The notes under the pieces were generated by a model. It did not search any database. It was not told the DNA's origin and saw nothing but the letters and a program-made list of their open reading frames with translations. From contig CM042087.1 in assembly GCA_023512835.1 (NCBI GenBank), forward strand, positions 42,464,017-42,528,016: 64,000 bases of DNA, in the 5' to 3' direction. The translations under genes were made by a program, and so were the position numbers. The first letter of the stretch is position 1; every line of letters begins with the position of its first letter. The DNA comes from Taxillus chinensis. Its lineage: Eukaryota; Streptophyta; Magnoliopsida; Santalales; Loranthaceae. Positions 35,805 through 48,272 of the stretch are shown here, in pieces.

Positions 35805-36494
35805 AAATATTTTCCACCTCCCACTGGCAAAATATTTCTATCAAATTAATGACATAATGACTTGACACGGATATCCCACCTATTTATGCAATTACAAATA
35901 ATTATATATATGCTAATATAAATAATAATCGTAGTATATTTAGTGATTTTTATTTCTTTATATAAGGGTAATGTAAAACAAAAAAAAATTAGCAATTTAC
36001 TTTATGCAAAAGCAAAACTAACCCGCCGTTATCCAACATTTCATTTGTAGTTGGTCCACACACATACACATACCTACAAACTTTGACCCCAATGTGTAAA
36101 TGCTACATAAGTGAAATTCACTTTTAAATGAGAATAATTGTTTTGTTAGAAAAGGGTGTATACTTTATTAATATGCGCTTTAAAAGAACAAAAACTGAAG
36201 CCGCCCCAATATTATAACTGGATCAGTATTTATTAATATGGCATGGGGCCACTCCATTTACATTGGAGTACAAGTACGACTGAATTAAAATAATTTCTTA
36301 AAAACAAATTAGTGTGCATAATTTAGTAAATCGATGGCGTTTTACTTTTTTTTTTTAAATATTTATTTTAGAAGGTAAGAAACAGTTAATTAATGACAAA
36401 ATATTAAAAAAAAAAACAGTCCCACAGGGGAACCGGCAAATAATAATTAATTATACTGCCTAGAGGAGGAAGACAAGTAACAATTCACTTCCGT
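35805..36494. repeat. Tandem non-coding duplication, unit 1 (690 bp)
   Basis: It starts AAATATTTTCCACCTCCC and ends CAATTCACTTCCGT, and is followed immediately by unit 2. Shared internal blocks include CCGCCGTTATCCAACA, AGTTGGTCCACACACATACA, TGCGCTTTAAAAGAACAAAA and GCCGCCCCAATATTATAAC. No protein-coding frame is kept between the units. Confidence 0.88.
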
Positions 36495-37131
36495 AAATAT
36501 TTTCCACCTCCCACTGGCAAAATATTTCTATCAAATTAATGACATAATGACTTCACACAGATATCCCATCTATTTATGCAATTACAAATAATTATATATA
36601 TATATATATATATGCTGCTATAAATAATAATCGTAGTATATGTAGTGATTTTTATATCTTTCTACAAGGGTAATGTAAAAAAATTGAATATTATTTTATT
36701 AAAAAAACAATTTAGCAATTTACTTTATGCAAAACTAACCCGCCGTTATCCAACAGTTCATCTTTCATCTATAGTTGGTCCACACACATACACATACCCA
36801 CAAACTTTGACCACATCATGTGTAAATGCTACATAAATGAAATTGACTTTTAAATGAGAATAATTATTAATATGCGCTTTAAAAGAACAAAAACTGAAGC
36901 CGCCCCAATATTATAACCGGATCAGTATCTAATATGGCATTGGGGCCACTCTATTGTTTTTTACTTTTTTTTAAAAAAAAAATATTTATTTTAGAAGGTA
37001 AGAAACAGTTAATTAATGACAAAATATTAAAAAAGAAGAAGAAAAAAAAACAGACCCAACACAGGCGAACCGGCAAATAAAAATTAATTATACTTCCTAG
37101 AGGAAGAAGACAAGTAACAATTCACTTCCGT
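36495..37131. repeat. Tandem non-coding duplication, unit 2 (637 bp)
   Basis: A head-to-tail copy of 35805-36494 with the same ends. It has a longer TA run (about 36594-36612), and a ~50 bp stretch around the position of unit 1's 36260-36330 is missing. It lies 0.7-1.35 kb upstream of the PLD start, so it may fall in that gene's distal promoter. Confidence 0.88.
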
Positions 37132-37846
37132 ATTAATTAATGGTCCTAGGAAACTAAGGTTTGGGTCTAAGATAAATAATATGCTATATTATAATTATTG
37201 ACAAAATCTTAGCTAATTTCCGTATTTAACTAATTGTTAAAATAAAAAAAAAAACGTTACAAACACTTTTCTCATATAATTAATTACATATTTATTTATT
37301 CGGATTCACGTTAGAGCAGCGGCGGGGATGGATTGGCTTGGCTGGCTTTGGCTTGGCTTAGTTTGTTCAACCTAGAAGTCAGGCCTCCCTGACCCGCGTA
37401 CGTCCCGGTTGGATTTGCAGGAACACAAAAGCAACAAAAGGCACAAAAATTTGAGATTCTGGAATATCATTATACCTCGTAGTCGTGTAATAAGGCGGCC
37501 GTTTATATGTAAGACGGTACGTGAAGAAGCCCACCTCCCTCCCTCCTTCCCTCTGTGGCGCAGGCAGGCTTCGTCATCCGGCGACGGCAGCCGGAAAAAC
37601 TAATGCCGCCTCCGTATTAGAACCCCTCCACCGCCGTTACCTTCCGTTGCCATTTTTGCAGCCGCCGCCTGGTTTCTCCGGCAGTTTCCGATCAAGCGCG
37701 CCAATAACATTAACCGATAACAAAAGCTGGATTTTTTGTTTGTTTGTTTTGGGGTCTCCCACCAACACCAACACCAATATTATTATTATTATTATTATTG
37801 ATTCGATCGAATCGAACAGTCATTTTGTTTGTTGTTGCAAATTGCA
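37132..37846 (+). promoter_or_regulatory. Upstream region and leader of the PLD gene
   Basis: The composition changes from AT-rich to a C-rich, leader-like sequence at about 37520-37700 (CCTCCCTCCCTCCTTCCCTC at 37531-37550). A short (ATT)n microsatellite at about 37778-37799 lies 50-70 bp before the ATG at 37847, probably within the 5' UTR. I cannot fix the transcription start. Confidence 0.4.
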
Positions 37847-40800
37847 ATGTCTACGAAAAACAACAACCCATCGGAGAAGGTAGTTTACCTCCATGGCGAC
37901 CTGGATCTGAAGATCGTGGAAGCACGATGCCTGCCCAACATGGACCTAATCTCGGAGCGCCTCCGCCGCTTCTTCACCGGCTTTGACTCTTGCCGGGCCC
38001 CGTTCCACTCCGGAGGAGACGGCGGCAGCGAAGGGGGCAAACGCCGCCACCATCACATCATCACCAGCGACCCATACGTCACCGTCTGCCTCGCCGACGC
38101 CACGGTGGCCCGCACCCGCGTCATCTCCAACTCCCAGTTCCCAATCTGGAACGAGCACTTCAAGATCCCGCTGGCCCACCCGGCGCCACACGTGGAGTTC
38201 CAGGTCAAGGACAACGACGTCTTCGGCGCCGAGCTCATCGGGATCGCCACCGTGTCCGCGCAGAGGATCAAATCCGGCGAGGTCATCAGCGAGTGGCTAC
38301 CGGTCATCGGACAGGGCGGGAAGCCCGCCAAGCGCGACGCCGCGATCCGGGTGGAAATGAAGTTCACGCCGTGCGCCGGCGGACCCGCGTACGGGCGCAG
38401 CAGCGCCGACCAGGAGGACAACCTCGACGTTCGCGACACCTATTTCCCGGCCAGGACAGGGGGCTCCGTGACGCTGTATCAGGACGCGCACGTGCCCGAA
38501 GGCATGATGCCCGAGATTCAGTTGGACGACGGACAGGTGTTCAGGCACGACAGTTGCTGGGAAGACATATGCCATGCCATCCTGGAAGCTCACCATGTGG
38601 TCTACGTTGTCGGCTGGTCCATCTACCATAAGGTGAAGCTGGTCAGAGAGCCCAGCAAGCCCTTGCCTAGCGGTGGCAATTTGAATCTTGGCGAGCTGCT
38701 CAAATATAAATCGCAGGAAGGAGTTAGGGTGTTACTCCTGGTCTGGGATGATAAGACTTCCCACAGCAGATTCTTCATCAATACGGTACAATTATATATA
38801 TATATATATATATGTCACGTTCTGCTTTTTTATTTTTATTGTTTGTAAGTATGCAATTTACTGGTTTTTTGCATAGTCATTCAGTTTCCTGTTCAGGTTA
38901 CTAACGACATTGATTAAAAATTGACGTTACTGTAATGGCTTCTTATTAATTTCACTGTTTAGCTCCGTATAGATATCTTTTGTTGCAAACGGGGAACTGG
39001 AATTATCGTTGGGGCTGAAGAATTATCTTCCTTTCCTGTATATCTAATTTTTCCAGTTTTAGCTATACATACTTTTGCCTCTCACTAGGAGAGTCATAGA
39101 GGTGAAATCAACAATTTTCTAGATTGTGATTACAGGTTGATTAACTTCCAACAGAAACTATCTATAACCATTTCTTTTTTCTTTTTCCCTTTTTGTTATA
39201 GCTATATCTTGTCTGTGTAATCGTTATTGTGGTTAATATCAGATTTAGATGGAATGGAATGGTGTGACATTGTATGCTATTCCAGTCTGGAGACCATTAG
39301 GCGAAGTTTTTTTTTTTTTTTTTTTTGCTTTGCTTTGTTTCTCTTGATCAAAACGTCAACAAGAGGAACATTGAATGGGGATTGACCCCTTTTGTCTGAT
39401 ATGTTGTATAACTGGATGCAAGCTGCTCGGTATTAATTAATCATCAAGCACGTGGATTTGTGATAGTGAAACGCCTGCAATTGCTATTTGTTTGTGCCAA
39501 CAGTGATTCTTCTGTTTCGATTATCAATAAATAATGGCTGTTTAATTTTTGAAATTTAAATATAATTGGGGTTTTCATGCAGCAAGGAGTAATGCAAACT
39601 CATGATGAAGAAACACGGAAATTCTTCAAGCACTCCTCCGTCAATTGTGTGCTATCACCACGTTATGCCAGCAGTAAGCTCAGCATTTTCAAGCAACAGG
39701 CATGCTTTTATCCATGATCCATTAAATATTCCATCCTATTTTATGCAATGTTGAAGTTCCTACCCATAAAATTAGATCGGTTTGTCTTCTATCATCCAGC
39801 TCGAACCCAAACACTGCTTTATGCTTCAATGTTCACAGTTCACTGCTGCCACTTTGTTGTTTTGGTTCTGCTGGTTCTTGGAGTCCTGTTGGTTGACATT
39901 TTTCCTTGTTAACATCTGACTTGCAGCTTGTTGGAACCCTTTTCACGCATCATCAGAAATGTGTGCTTGTGGATTCCCAAGCACCAGGAAATAACCGTAA
40001 GATAACTGCTTTTCTTGGAGGGCTCGACCTCTGTGATGGGCGCTATGATACACCTGAGCATCGTCTATGTCGTGATCTTGACACTGTATTTCAGGGTGAT
40101 TATCATAATCCAACATTCTCTGTAAGTTTGTTTCTGTTTTTCCTCATTGAAATTCACTTTATAACCTACTAATTGTGTGTTATGACACCTCGATACTGTG
40201 CAAATTAATTTTCTATCTATTCCTCCCTGTAATAGTCAGGTATTAAGGCACCAAGGCAACCATGGCATGATTTGCATTGCAAAATTGAAGGACCAGCTGC
40301 ATATGATGTGCTTAAAAACTTTGAGCAGCGTTGGAAGAAAGCCACGAAATGGTCAGAGTTTGGACGACGTTTCAAAAAGATATCTCATTGGCATGATGAT
40401 GCTTTGATAAAGTTAGAGCGTATCTCGTGGATACTTAGTCCTACTGAATCGATCACATGTGATGATGCTTTATTGCAGGTCTCAAATGAAGAGGATCCTG
40501 AAAACTGGCATGTTCAGGTTAGTTGAAACAAACTTCTGACCAACCCAATAATTTGCATCAGATTTCATTTGTTAGAATAACAGAAGCTCATCTGGTTCCT
40601 ACATATTACCAGGTTTTCAGATCCATTGATTCAGGCTCCCTGAAAGGATTTCCCAAAGACATCCATTTGGCTGAGGCTCAGGTTTGTTTGTTTTATTTAA
40701 AAAAAATTTTGTGTGTGTGTTTTGGTTGGCACGTTAATAAGCCATATTGACAAAAAATTTACTCTCGTTGCAGAATCTTGTCTGTGCAAAAAATTTGGTA

Positions 40801-42488
40801 ATAGACAAGAGCATTCAAACCGCATATATCCATGCAATCAGATCAGCCCAACATTTCATATATATAGAGAACCAGTATTTTCTGGGATCATCTTATGCAT
40901 GGCCATCTTACAGACATGCAGGTTTGGGCATCTTTGATATTGAGTTTCTTGTATAATATTTTCAGGTTAAATAATATTGATTTGCTTATTTTCTGTTTTA
41001 AATTCATTCAATAGAAAGTTGTATCCCCATGGTTCTTTTCTTATGTGCTGAACTAAATTCCACGATCATTATACATGTTGCAACTCAATATCATAATGTC
41101 AACAATAAAATTTCAGATTAAAAAATTTTCTAGGTTGTCTACAAAAAAATGACCAAGTTATTTGGGGTTTTATGAACATGTCATGCGGTGCATATTGTCT
41201 TTAGGCCATTATGGTTATGTTGTGAATGAGTGATGATCGATGCATTTCTTATTTAGGGCCCCCCTGTTTATTCATCTGAATTCTAATTTGATACAATTAG
41301 GTGCTGATAACCTAATACCAATGGAGTTGGCATTGAAGATAGCCAGTAAGATAAGAGCCAAGGAGAGATTTGCAGTCTATATTGTCATACCAATGTGGCC
41401 TGAGGGGTCTCCTTCTTCTGCCTCTGTGCAAGAAATTCTCTTCTGGCAGGTATATTAACTGAAACTTGGGTAGTACAAGCAGTTGGGATAAGTGGAATAA
41501 AATAGTTGTTATGAAACAGTGTAATAACTAGGCCAAGGCTGATCATTGACGCTCAAAATTCCTGTAAATAATGAGGTTGCTACTTTTTTTACCCTGGTGT
41601 TTTGCTTCCCAGAGCCAAACCATGCAAATGATGTATGAAATTATAGCAAGAGAGCTGGATTCTATGGAGCTTGAGAATTCACATCCCCGAGACTATCTGA
41701 ACTTTTATTGTCTAGGAAATAGGGAAGAACCAGCTCAAGAACTTTCAGGTTCTGGCAATTTGAATAACGGTGATACGGTAATTGAACATAAGTACTTCGG
41801 AGTTGTTCAAGTACCTGCAGTTTCGTTATTACTCTGATCTTTGATATAAAAAGTGAATATATCTGTGCTAACAAGTATGAAATGGGTTTTTGCTGCCACT
41901 TTTAATTTCAGACGTCGGCTTCACAGAAATTCAGACGCTTCATGGTTTATGTTCATGCCAAGGGAATGATAGTAGATGATGAATATGTTATATTGGGGTC
42001 CGCAAATATAAACCAAAGGTCAATGGCTGGTTCAAGAGACACCGAAATAGCTATGGGTGCATATCAGCCTCACCATACGTGGGCTAAGAAGAGTAAACAT
42101 CCACATGGACAGGTTTGAAACCTCCCACTTTCATTGTCACTTTATTTGATAGTCTGAAAAACTGCACGTAATCTGTCAAATTGTGCATCTGCAGGTTTAT
42201 GGATACAGAATGTCACTGTGGGCAGAGCACCTAGGTGCATTAGATGATTGTTTTAAGGAGCCCGAGAGCTTGGCTTGCTTGGAGCGCGTCAACAGGATCG
42301 CAGAAAACAATTGGAAGAGGTTCAATGCTGACAATTTCAGGCCACTTCAAGGCCACCTTCTGAGATACCCTCTTTGGGTAGATTCAAGTGGGAAGGTAAG
42401 CCCATTGCCCGGCCAAGAACAGTTTCCAGACGTTGGTGGGAAAATAATTGGATCTTCTACAACGCTTCCTGATGTTCTAACTACATAG
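37847..42488 (+). CDS. PLDdelta: Phospholipase D delta, 10 coding exons
   Basis: Exons 37847-38785, 39583-39699, 39927-40121, 40236-40517, 40613-40681, 40774-40921, 41301-41449, 41613-41777, 41912-42112 and 42195-42488 join in one frame to 852 residues, close to the usual size of plant C2-type PLDs. The enzyme hydrolyses phosphatidylcholine or phosphatidylethanolamine to phosphatidic acid in stress and cytoskeletal signalling. A C2 domain fills about residues 12-165 ([41 protein letters not shown]). The two HKD motifs are intact: H361/K363/D368 in HHQKCVLVD and H703/K705/D710 in [18 protein letters not shown] and the C-terminal FPDVGGKI are also conserved. Similarity is highest to the delta class. 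Exon 1 is GC-rich and later exons AT-rich. Intron 2 has a GC donor (CAG/GCATGC at 39700). The ATG at 37847 is the first in-frame ATG. Confidence 0.96.
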
Positions 42489-43165
42489 TCTCAGTTTAAC
42501 AAGCTCAAAAAATTTCAAAACCCACAAGAGGGAGTGAGGTACAGGGACAGGCTACGAAATTCTTTTAGGTGGCTGTATTTATTCAATTATTTCCGAAAAT
42601 CAAATATTGTTGACAGCATTTCATTGTTTGTCAGACTGACTAGAGTCTTCTCACTGCATTCTGTAGTCGGCTAAAACTGTGTATATTGGAAATACAAAAC
42701 TTTAATTCACAGAGTTTTGCTATTTAATTGCAGTTTTGTGGGAGCTTATTTTGATTCATAAGTAGTTTCCTATGGGTAGTGAGTGCGTGTGTTTTTTCAA
42801 GGGGGGAAAAAAAATCCAACCTGGCTTCTGGGAAAAATAAGCATATTTTTTAATGTTACTAATTCAGGTAAGCTATATGTAAATATCATTTAAGTAAGAA
42901 AACTTTGGATTGAGCTAACTAGTACTGCCTTATCAGAACTATTTATAAATATAGTTTTGTGATTAAAATTATAATTTTTATCAAACGTATTTATAAAAAA
43001 GAAAAGATTAACATCATATGTCAAAATTTCATCTAATAATATATCTTTTTAAGCACATTTTAAAATATTGTAAGCAGTTACGTTTGCCGACGGATATTTA
43101 AAAGCCAACATGTAAGGTGCATGACCTGAACAAGAGATACATAAAGATACTAGGACTACGTTTGG

Positions 43166-43204
<39 letters not shown>

Positions 43205-44214
43205 AAAAAATATTAGTATAATTAAATTTATAATACTTACAAATATTTTTAAATTTACAGTGTTTAAAAATAATATTATTTGTAAAAATAATATGATGGC
43301 CTACAAATTTCAGGCCCTAAACATATGTACAATAGGAAAAAAATTTAGTACTCACTTGCAAGCAGCAAAGTTTCCTTCCGAAGTTCATCTCTTACCTGAA
43401 GGCATAGCAAGCAGAGCAAACTGCTTGTCAGATTTTTGAATTCAACTAATTACAAAAACAAAACAAGAATAGACAAGTTACGTTAGAAGAATAAACTGCT
43501 TGTTTTTGAATTCAACAAAAACAAAACAGAATAGACAACTAAAAACTCAATCACGCCAGATTGTACGACACAATCAAAACCAGAGGAGCTGAAATGTATG
43601 AAGAGGATAGAGGGCCTCCTGATTGTCCAACTAAATTGAAGACCCATTTCTGCATATCATTTCCTCATCCAACAGAAGGATGACCCATCTACGACACCCT
43701 CTCTTTCGTTGCTTCGTGTGACGGCTGGTTTGGTTCGCGCCAGCTGGGATGATCGATTCGTCGCAGGAGAGAAGCAGGCTGGCAGGCTGGCCTAACGTAC
43801 AGGGTCTCTCAATTGTGGAGGTTTTTTCTTGGCCTTCTGCTTGCTTCCTTGTGTGGTCTTCCCTACCCTCTCTCTTGTAGCGTGTTTGATGTGTTCAATG
43901 TTTTACATTACAATTCGACATGTAGCTGTCCTACTCTTTCTTTCATTGTGTTTCGCGTGTTTGACGTGAGCATGTTACTATATATGATTTGTGTTTTGTT
44001 AGATGTCATCCGTGGCGATTGTAGTGTGTTTGATATCTTTGGGTGTCTAATTCAAGCTACCCCGAAACTGAATTAGTCATCTGTAGGCTCTGTATTATGG
44101 TATGGTGGTGTGTTTTAATTGTGTTTCCAATAGTATGTAAAATAAGTGTAAATTGATTTGTGTTCGATATACTTTTTTTCCCCATTGATGTTTAAGAAAT
44201 GTCTGTCTAGAAAA
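42489..44214. other. Intergenic DNA after the PLD gene
   Basis: About 42489-42750 should hold the PLD 3' UTR. An (AT)n array lies at 43169-43199. A GC-richer patch at 43660-43900 contains an 87-codon frame (43813-44076) without a known domain. Confidence 0.4.
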
Positions 44215-45640
44215 ATAATTTACGGAAAGAATACTCCTAAAAATAAATTAGATATTGGGTGTGAGCATGAAATTTATGTTAAAAATTTTCTTAAGAGAGT
44301 TAAATGTAAGTATTTTAGTAAGATTTTTAACAGAATAATGTATAAACTCAAATATTATTTGGCTGACACTAAATAAGATTGTAAGTCTGTGCGTGAGTGT
44401 AATTGAATACATCACGTTTTCTTCTAACACATGAAAATTTAATAAGCTTGCACACACAACTAATGAGAGTAAGTGTAGATAAAAGTTTTTGGGAAGCTAT
44501 TAATGTTTATGTTAGATGTGATGTCCCTCTAATTAAAGTTCTAAGATTAGTGAATTCATAGAAAAAAAAACAGTAATGAGTTTTCTATGAAATGGAAAAG
44601 GAAAAGAAAAGATCAAAAATTTAAATAAGAAAAAGTGAGTTGCAATGCTATTATATTATTAACTTATTATATATGTTATTATTATTGTTTATATTATATT
44701 TAAATATTTAAATTTAATTGATTTATTTCTTATATCTTGTAGCCATGAACCAATCTTGAAAATTATTGATGAAAGGTAGAGATTGCAACTTTACAAACCT
44801 TTACATGTTGCTACCTATTATCTTTATCTTTAAGTTTATTACAATCCAAATTTCAATGATGTATTTGCAATAAAACAAGTGTTATGCTTACTTAAAAAAA
44901 TTATTGTTAGTCGTGAAAAAAAACTAAGATTAACGTATAACTTAAATACTTTAAGAATGAAAGCGACACATTTAGTATTCCAACTACAGTGTCAAATAAG
45001 GATGAAAAAACATTTAATGAGTGGTGGAATTCTTATAGAGATTAAACACCTAAGTCGAGGAATTTTTTCACTCGGGTTTTTAACTTAACATGCAATTATT
45101 TTAGGATGTAAGCAGAATTGAAGTGCTTTTGAAATGGTATGAGTTATATGAGTATGACATTTACTAGTTATTTATATTTATATTTTTACACAATAATTAT
45201 AAACTGATTAATATGCTTTTTTATTTATCTATTGCAAATTGTTTTACTTTTGCCTTATTTTTGCATCTTTATTTCATTTTTTAGGTATAATATACAATTT
45301 AAAAATAGAAACTGCTTGCATCAACAAAAATTGAATGATTTAGTTTCGATTTGAACAATTGAAAATTAAGAAAAAAAAATGTACAAATGAATCAAAACAT
45401 GAAAATTAAAGATCTACCATCCGATTATGAATGGTCAATTGAAAATGATATTGAATAATCCAAGGAAAATGAAACATAAGAGGTTTTTGGTGATGCCCAA
45501 TTGCAAAATCAGATTGAGAATATATAACACTAAAACTTCAACTAGTTTAGAAAACGAAAATGACAATGTTCATTGCTTTGATGATAATGGTGATTGTAGT
45601 TACAGTGTGAAAATTAATGAATATAGCATTATTAATTTAT
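44215..45640 (+). pseudogene. Internally deleted hAT transposase relic (BED finger + dimerisation domain)
   Basis: Plus-strand fragments follow the order of plant hAT transposases. At 44245-44400 is a degenerate BED zinc finger (VKCKYFSKIF, YKLKYYLADTK; the second Cys of the CxxC is changed). At 44475-44560 is DKSFWEAINVYVR with PLIKVLRLV. At 44765-44850 is a degenerate PLHVATYYL block. At 45015-45130 is the dimerisation-domain segment (FNEWWNSYRD, then a TC..Cys region). At 45310-45440 is QKLNDLVS and LPSDYEW. Stops and frameshifts occur throughout, and most of the catalytic region between the BED finger and DKSFW is gone. Terminal inverted repeats were not located. Confidence 0.8.
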
Positions 45641-46083
45641 TTTAGTTTATTTTAATGAGTGAAATGATATAGTTGACATTAAGTGCTTATTAAACTTAAG
45701 TGTTTAGCAATTTATTTTAATTTGTCATAGTGAGTGAAGTGGAATATTAAGTTTTTGACATTATTTGCTCATTAAGTTTAAATGTTTAGCACCTTAATTA
45801 TTTTTAAAATCTACATGAGTTTTTATCACTTTATTTTAAAATTTTAACTTCAAATTTTAATGTAATATTATTAATTTTAAATCTATACAATTAATTATAT
45901 ATTATATATTAAATAAGTAAAATTTTGATTTTACTATTAACTGGCATGAAACTCACGTGTTAAAATCTCACAATAAGAATGACATGTAGACTCTCGTTGA
46001 ATGGGAATATATATATATATATACTTGTTATATATATAGATTGCGTAAGTAATCCGTAAAAAATATCTTTATTATCATTAAAT

Positions 46084-46131
<48 letters not shown>

Positions 46132-46612
46132 ATCCTTATCAAAGAGAATTTAATAGATGTAACTATAAATAAACTTTTTCATATATATATATATATATCA
46201 AAATCAAATTATATAATGAGTTATAGTGAATTTAATAGATGCTTTAAATTTGAAAAATTAATTTATATTTATTAAAAATTTATTTTTAATATTTATTATA
46301 TTAAAATATTATTTAGATGAATGAATAATTATAAATATGAAGATTTTAAAAATATGAAAAGATTGCAACACTAATAATGCCACTTCATTCCCATCTAACA
46401 TATATGTTCCTGCTAATAACGTACAATTAATAAACCTCTACTACAGGCAACAAAAAAGAAGAACCAAAGAGAATTATTTTTTTTTATCCAAAAAAGAAAA
46501 GAAAAGGGAAAATAGAAGAAATCCGAAGTGGCCGGAGGCCCGTTTACAAGACATGGACATAGACAGACACAGACATAGACATAGACAAAGGCATAGATAT
46601 TACTGATTCAAG
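45641..46612. other. AT-rich intergenic DNA downstream of plastocyanin
   Basis: Contains several TA arrays (about 46007-46023, 46087-46129, 46181-46198). The last ~180 bp before the plastocyanin stop codon, including repeated ACAGACATAGACA units at about 46550-46590, is probably its 3' UTR. Confidence 0.45.
46087..46129. repeat. (AT)n microsatellite
   Basis: About 21 AT units, the longest such array in the window. Confidence 0.95.
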
Positions 46613-47143
46613 CTAAGTGACGGTCACTTTTCCGACCATGCCAGCGCCCTGGTGAGGCGAGCAGTAGAAAGTGTAGGTGCCCTTCTCGGTGAGGGTGACG
46701 GAGAAGGTCTCCCCGGGGGCGTTGAGCAGGTCTTCCTCGCTCATGGAGATCTTCGACACGTCAACGCCGGCTGGAATCTCGTCCTCGTCGAAAACTATGT
46801 TGTGCGGGAAACCCGCATTGTTCCTGAACACAATCTTCTCCCCCGAGGCCACGCTGAAGGTATTGGGGAGGAAGGCCAGCGAGCCGTCGTCGCCTCCCAG
46901 CAGGACCTCCATGGCCATGGCATTGCTGGCCAGCGCCGCGCTTGCTGCGGCCGCCACCGCCGCAACGCCCAGGTCCTTGATCAGTGCTGAAGCCTTGACG
47001 GCGACGCACCTCCTTGCCCTCGGTCCCGGCGCCTGTGGGGCTGCTGAGGCTCTGAAGGAGGAGGTGGCGGCGGCGGCGGGACGGGACTTCAGCAGGCCGG
47101 CGAAGGAGGGGATGACGACGGCAGCGGAGGTGACGGTGGCCAT
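46613..47143 (-). CDS. petE: Plastocyanin precursor, chloroplastic
   Basis: Intronless, 176 residues. Plastocyanin is the soluble copper protein in the thylakoid lumen that carries electrons from cytochrome f to photosystem I. Residues 1 to about 50 form a stromal transit peptide (Ala/Ser/Arg-rich, ending near RCVAVKAS). Next comes an Ala-rich hydrophobic thylakoid transfer segment ([17 protein letters not shown]) with an AMA cleavage site. The mature part is about 99 residues, starting at [11 protein letters not shown]. The copper ligands are visible: His in AGFPHNIVF, and Cys, His and Met in [12 protein letters not shown]. The acidic patch DEDEIP and [11 protein letters not shown] is intact. 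A light-responsive type promoter lies upstream. Length and motifs are normal, and the start is the only suitable ATG. Confidence 0.97.
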   Translation of the reverse strand: MATVTSAAVVIPSFAGLLKSRPAAAATSSFRASAAPQAPGPRARRCVAVKASALIKDLGVAAVAAAASAALASNAMAMEVLLGGDDGSLAFLPNTFSVASGEKIVFRNNAGFPHNIVFDEDEIPAGVDVSKISMSEEDLLNAPGETFSVTLTEKGTYTFYCSPHQGAGMVGKVTVT

Positions 47144-47168
47144 GGATGCTTGGTTTGATTCTGGCAGG

Positions 47169-47193
47169 GGGGAGAGAGAGAGAGAGAGAGAGA
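47169..47193 (-). promoter_or_regulatory. CT-rich tract in the plastocyanin leader
   Basis: A (GA)n run on the plus strand, read as (CT)n on the gene strand, starts about 26 bp upstream of the ATG. CT-rich leader tracts are a known feature of several plant photosynthesis genes. Its role here is inferred from position only. Confidence 0.5.
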
Positions 47194-47308
47194 GTCGAAG
47201 GGATAATGGGATGGGCGGTGAAGTTTTAACGGGAAGACAAGTGGTGGTTTCTGTGGTGGATGGATAATGGATGTGTGATTGTCATGAGGATGCGATTTTC
47301 TGATTTGT

Positions 47309-47347
47309 CATTGGACGGGTTTGGATGTTATTTTATCTTGACGTGGC
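47309..47347 (-). promoter_or_regulatory. G-box-like, I-box and CCAAT elements of the plastocyanin promoter
   Basis: On the gene strand, GCCACGTC (47347-47340) is followed directly by AAGATAA (47339-47333), and then by CCAAT (47314-47310). An ACGT-core element next to a GATA-type I-box is the classic arrangement of light-regulated plant promoters. It lies about 170-205 bp before the ATG. Confidence 0.5.
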
Positions 47348-48029
47348 ATCCAAGTGCGTGCGTGTCAATGTATCTCACCAATGTTTCAACAGCCTTCATT
47401 CATAATTTAATTAAAATTAATAAAATATTATTGTTAAAGTATATGTTAAAAAAAAAAAAAAAACTTGTTCATGGCATGCCTCGAATTGGTTTTGGTGTGT
47501 TGGATAGGTTGGGCCAAACTCAGTGGAGGGAAAGAGGCTGAATGGGTTGGGGATATGGATTAAGAGGGAGGTAGGCTAAGGAGACTAGGTTGAGCAAATG
47601 ATGTGGAGGAGTTAGTTTTAAGGCGTTCTTGTTGGGTTGGATTAGGCGAGAATTGAGTTTATGAATGGTATTGAGATGAGTTTTTAATCGGCTTAATCGA
47701 GTTTGAAACAGCTTTGGGACGAATTTGAAGTAAGATGATCCGTTCCATTGTATTTGAATTAAGGGAGAGTTGAGCTAGGTAAGGAAAAGGGGTAGAATAA
47801 TATTCATTTTCCATTAGAAAAAAAATCACTTTGTGTAATTATAAATATATATTTTTAAAAATTGATAAACTATTATGAACAACTCTATTTGTTAGATATA
47901 TTCATATATCATATTCATTCATAATAAAAAAAAATTAAAAATACATTTTCTCACTTACCAAATAGAATTTGTTTTCAATGTTTAAAATTTAACACAAATT
48001 TCGTAATCTTAGAAAACATATTACAAAAA
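47348..48029. other. Intergenic DNA upstream of plastocyanin
   Basis: A poly-A run lies at about 47447-47463. The remaining sequence has no recognisable gene. Confidence 0.35.
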
Positions 48030-48272
48030 CGAATATTTCAATAAATTAATCTATGTACAGTAATATTAATCACAAATTCAACTTAAAATATATATTTTAA
48101 CTAAAAATTTTATTAAACACCAAACATTTAAGCATTAACTAATCAAATTTGACTATCTAGTGTCTCAAAATTTAATATTTAATAAAATTTTTAATCAAAA
48201 CACATATTTTGAATCAATTTTTTGATCAATATTAATTAATATAAATAAATTTATTAAAATATTTACCTATTT
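48030..48272. repeat. Palindromic AT-rich MITE, copy 2
   Basis: The left arm contains AATATTTCAATAAATTAATC and later ATATATTTTAACTAAAAATTTTATTAAA. The right arm, on the other strand, contains AATATTTTAATAAATTTATT and later TGTGTTTTGATTAAAAATTTTATTAAA. This is the same family as 9825-10062. Confidence 0.6.

Noticed and set aside
43813..44076. 87-codon frame between PLD and the hAT relic
   Set aside because: Cys/Phe-rich hydrophobic sequence with no known domain and no transcript signals. Left unassigned.
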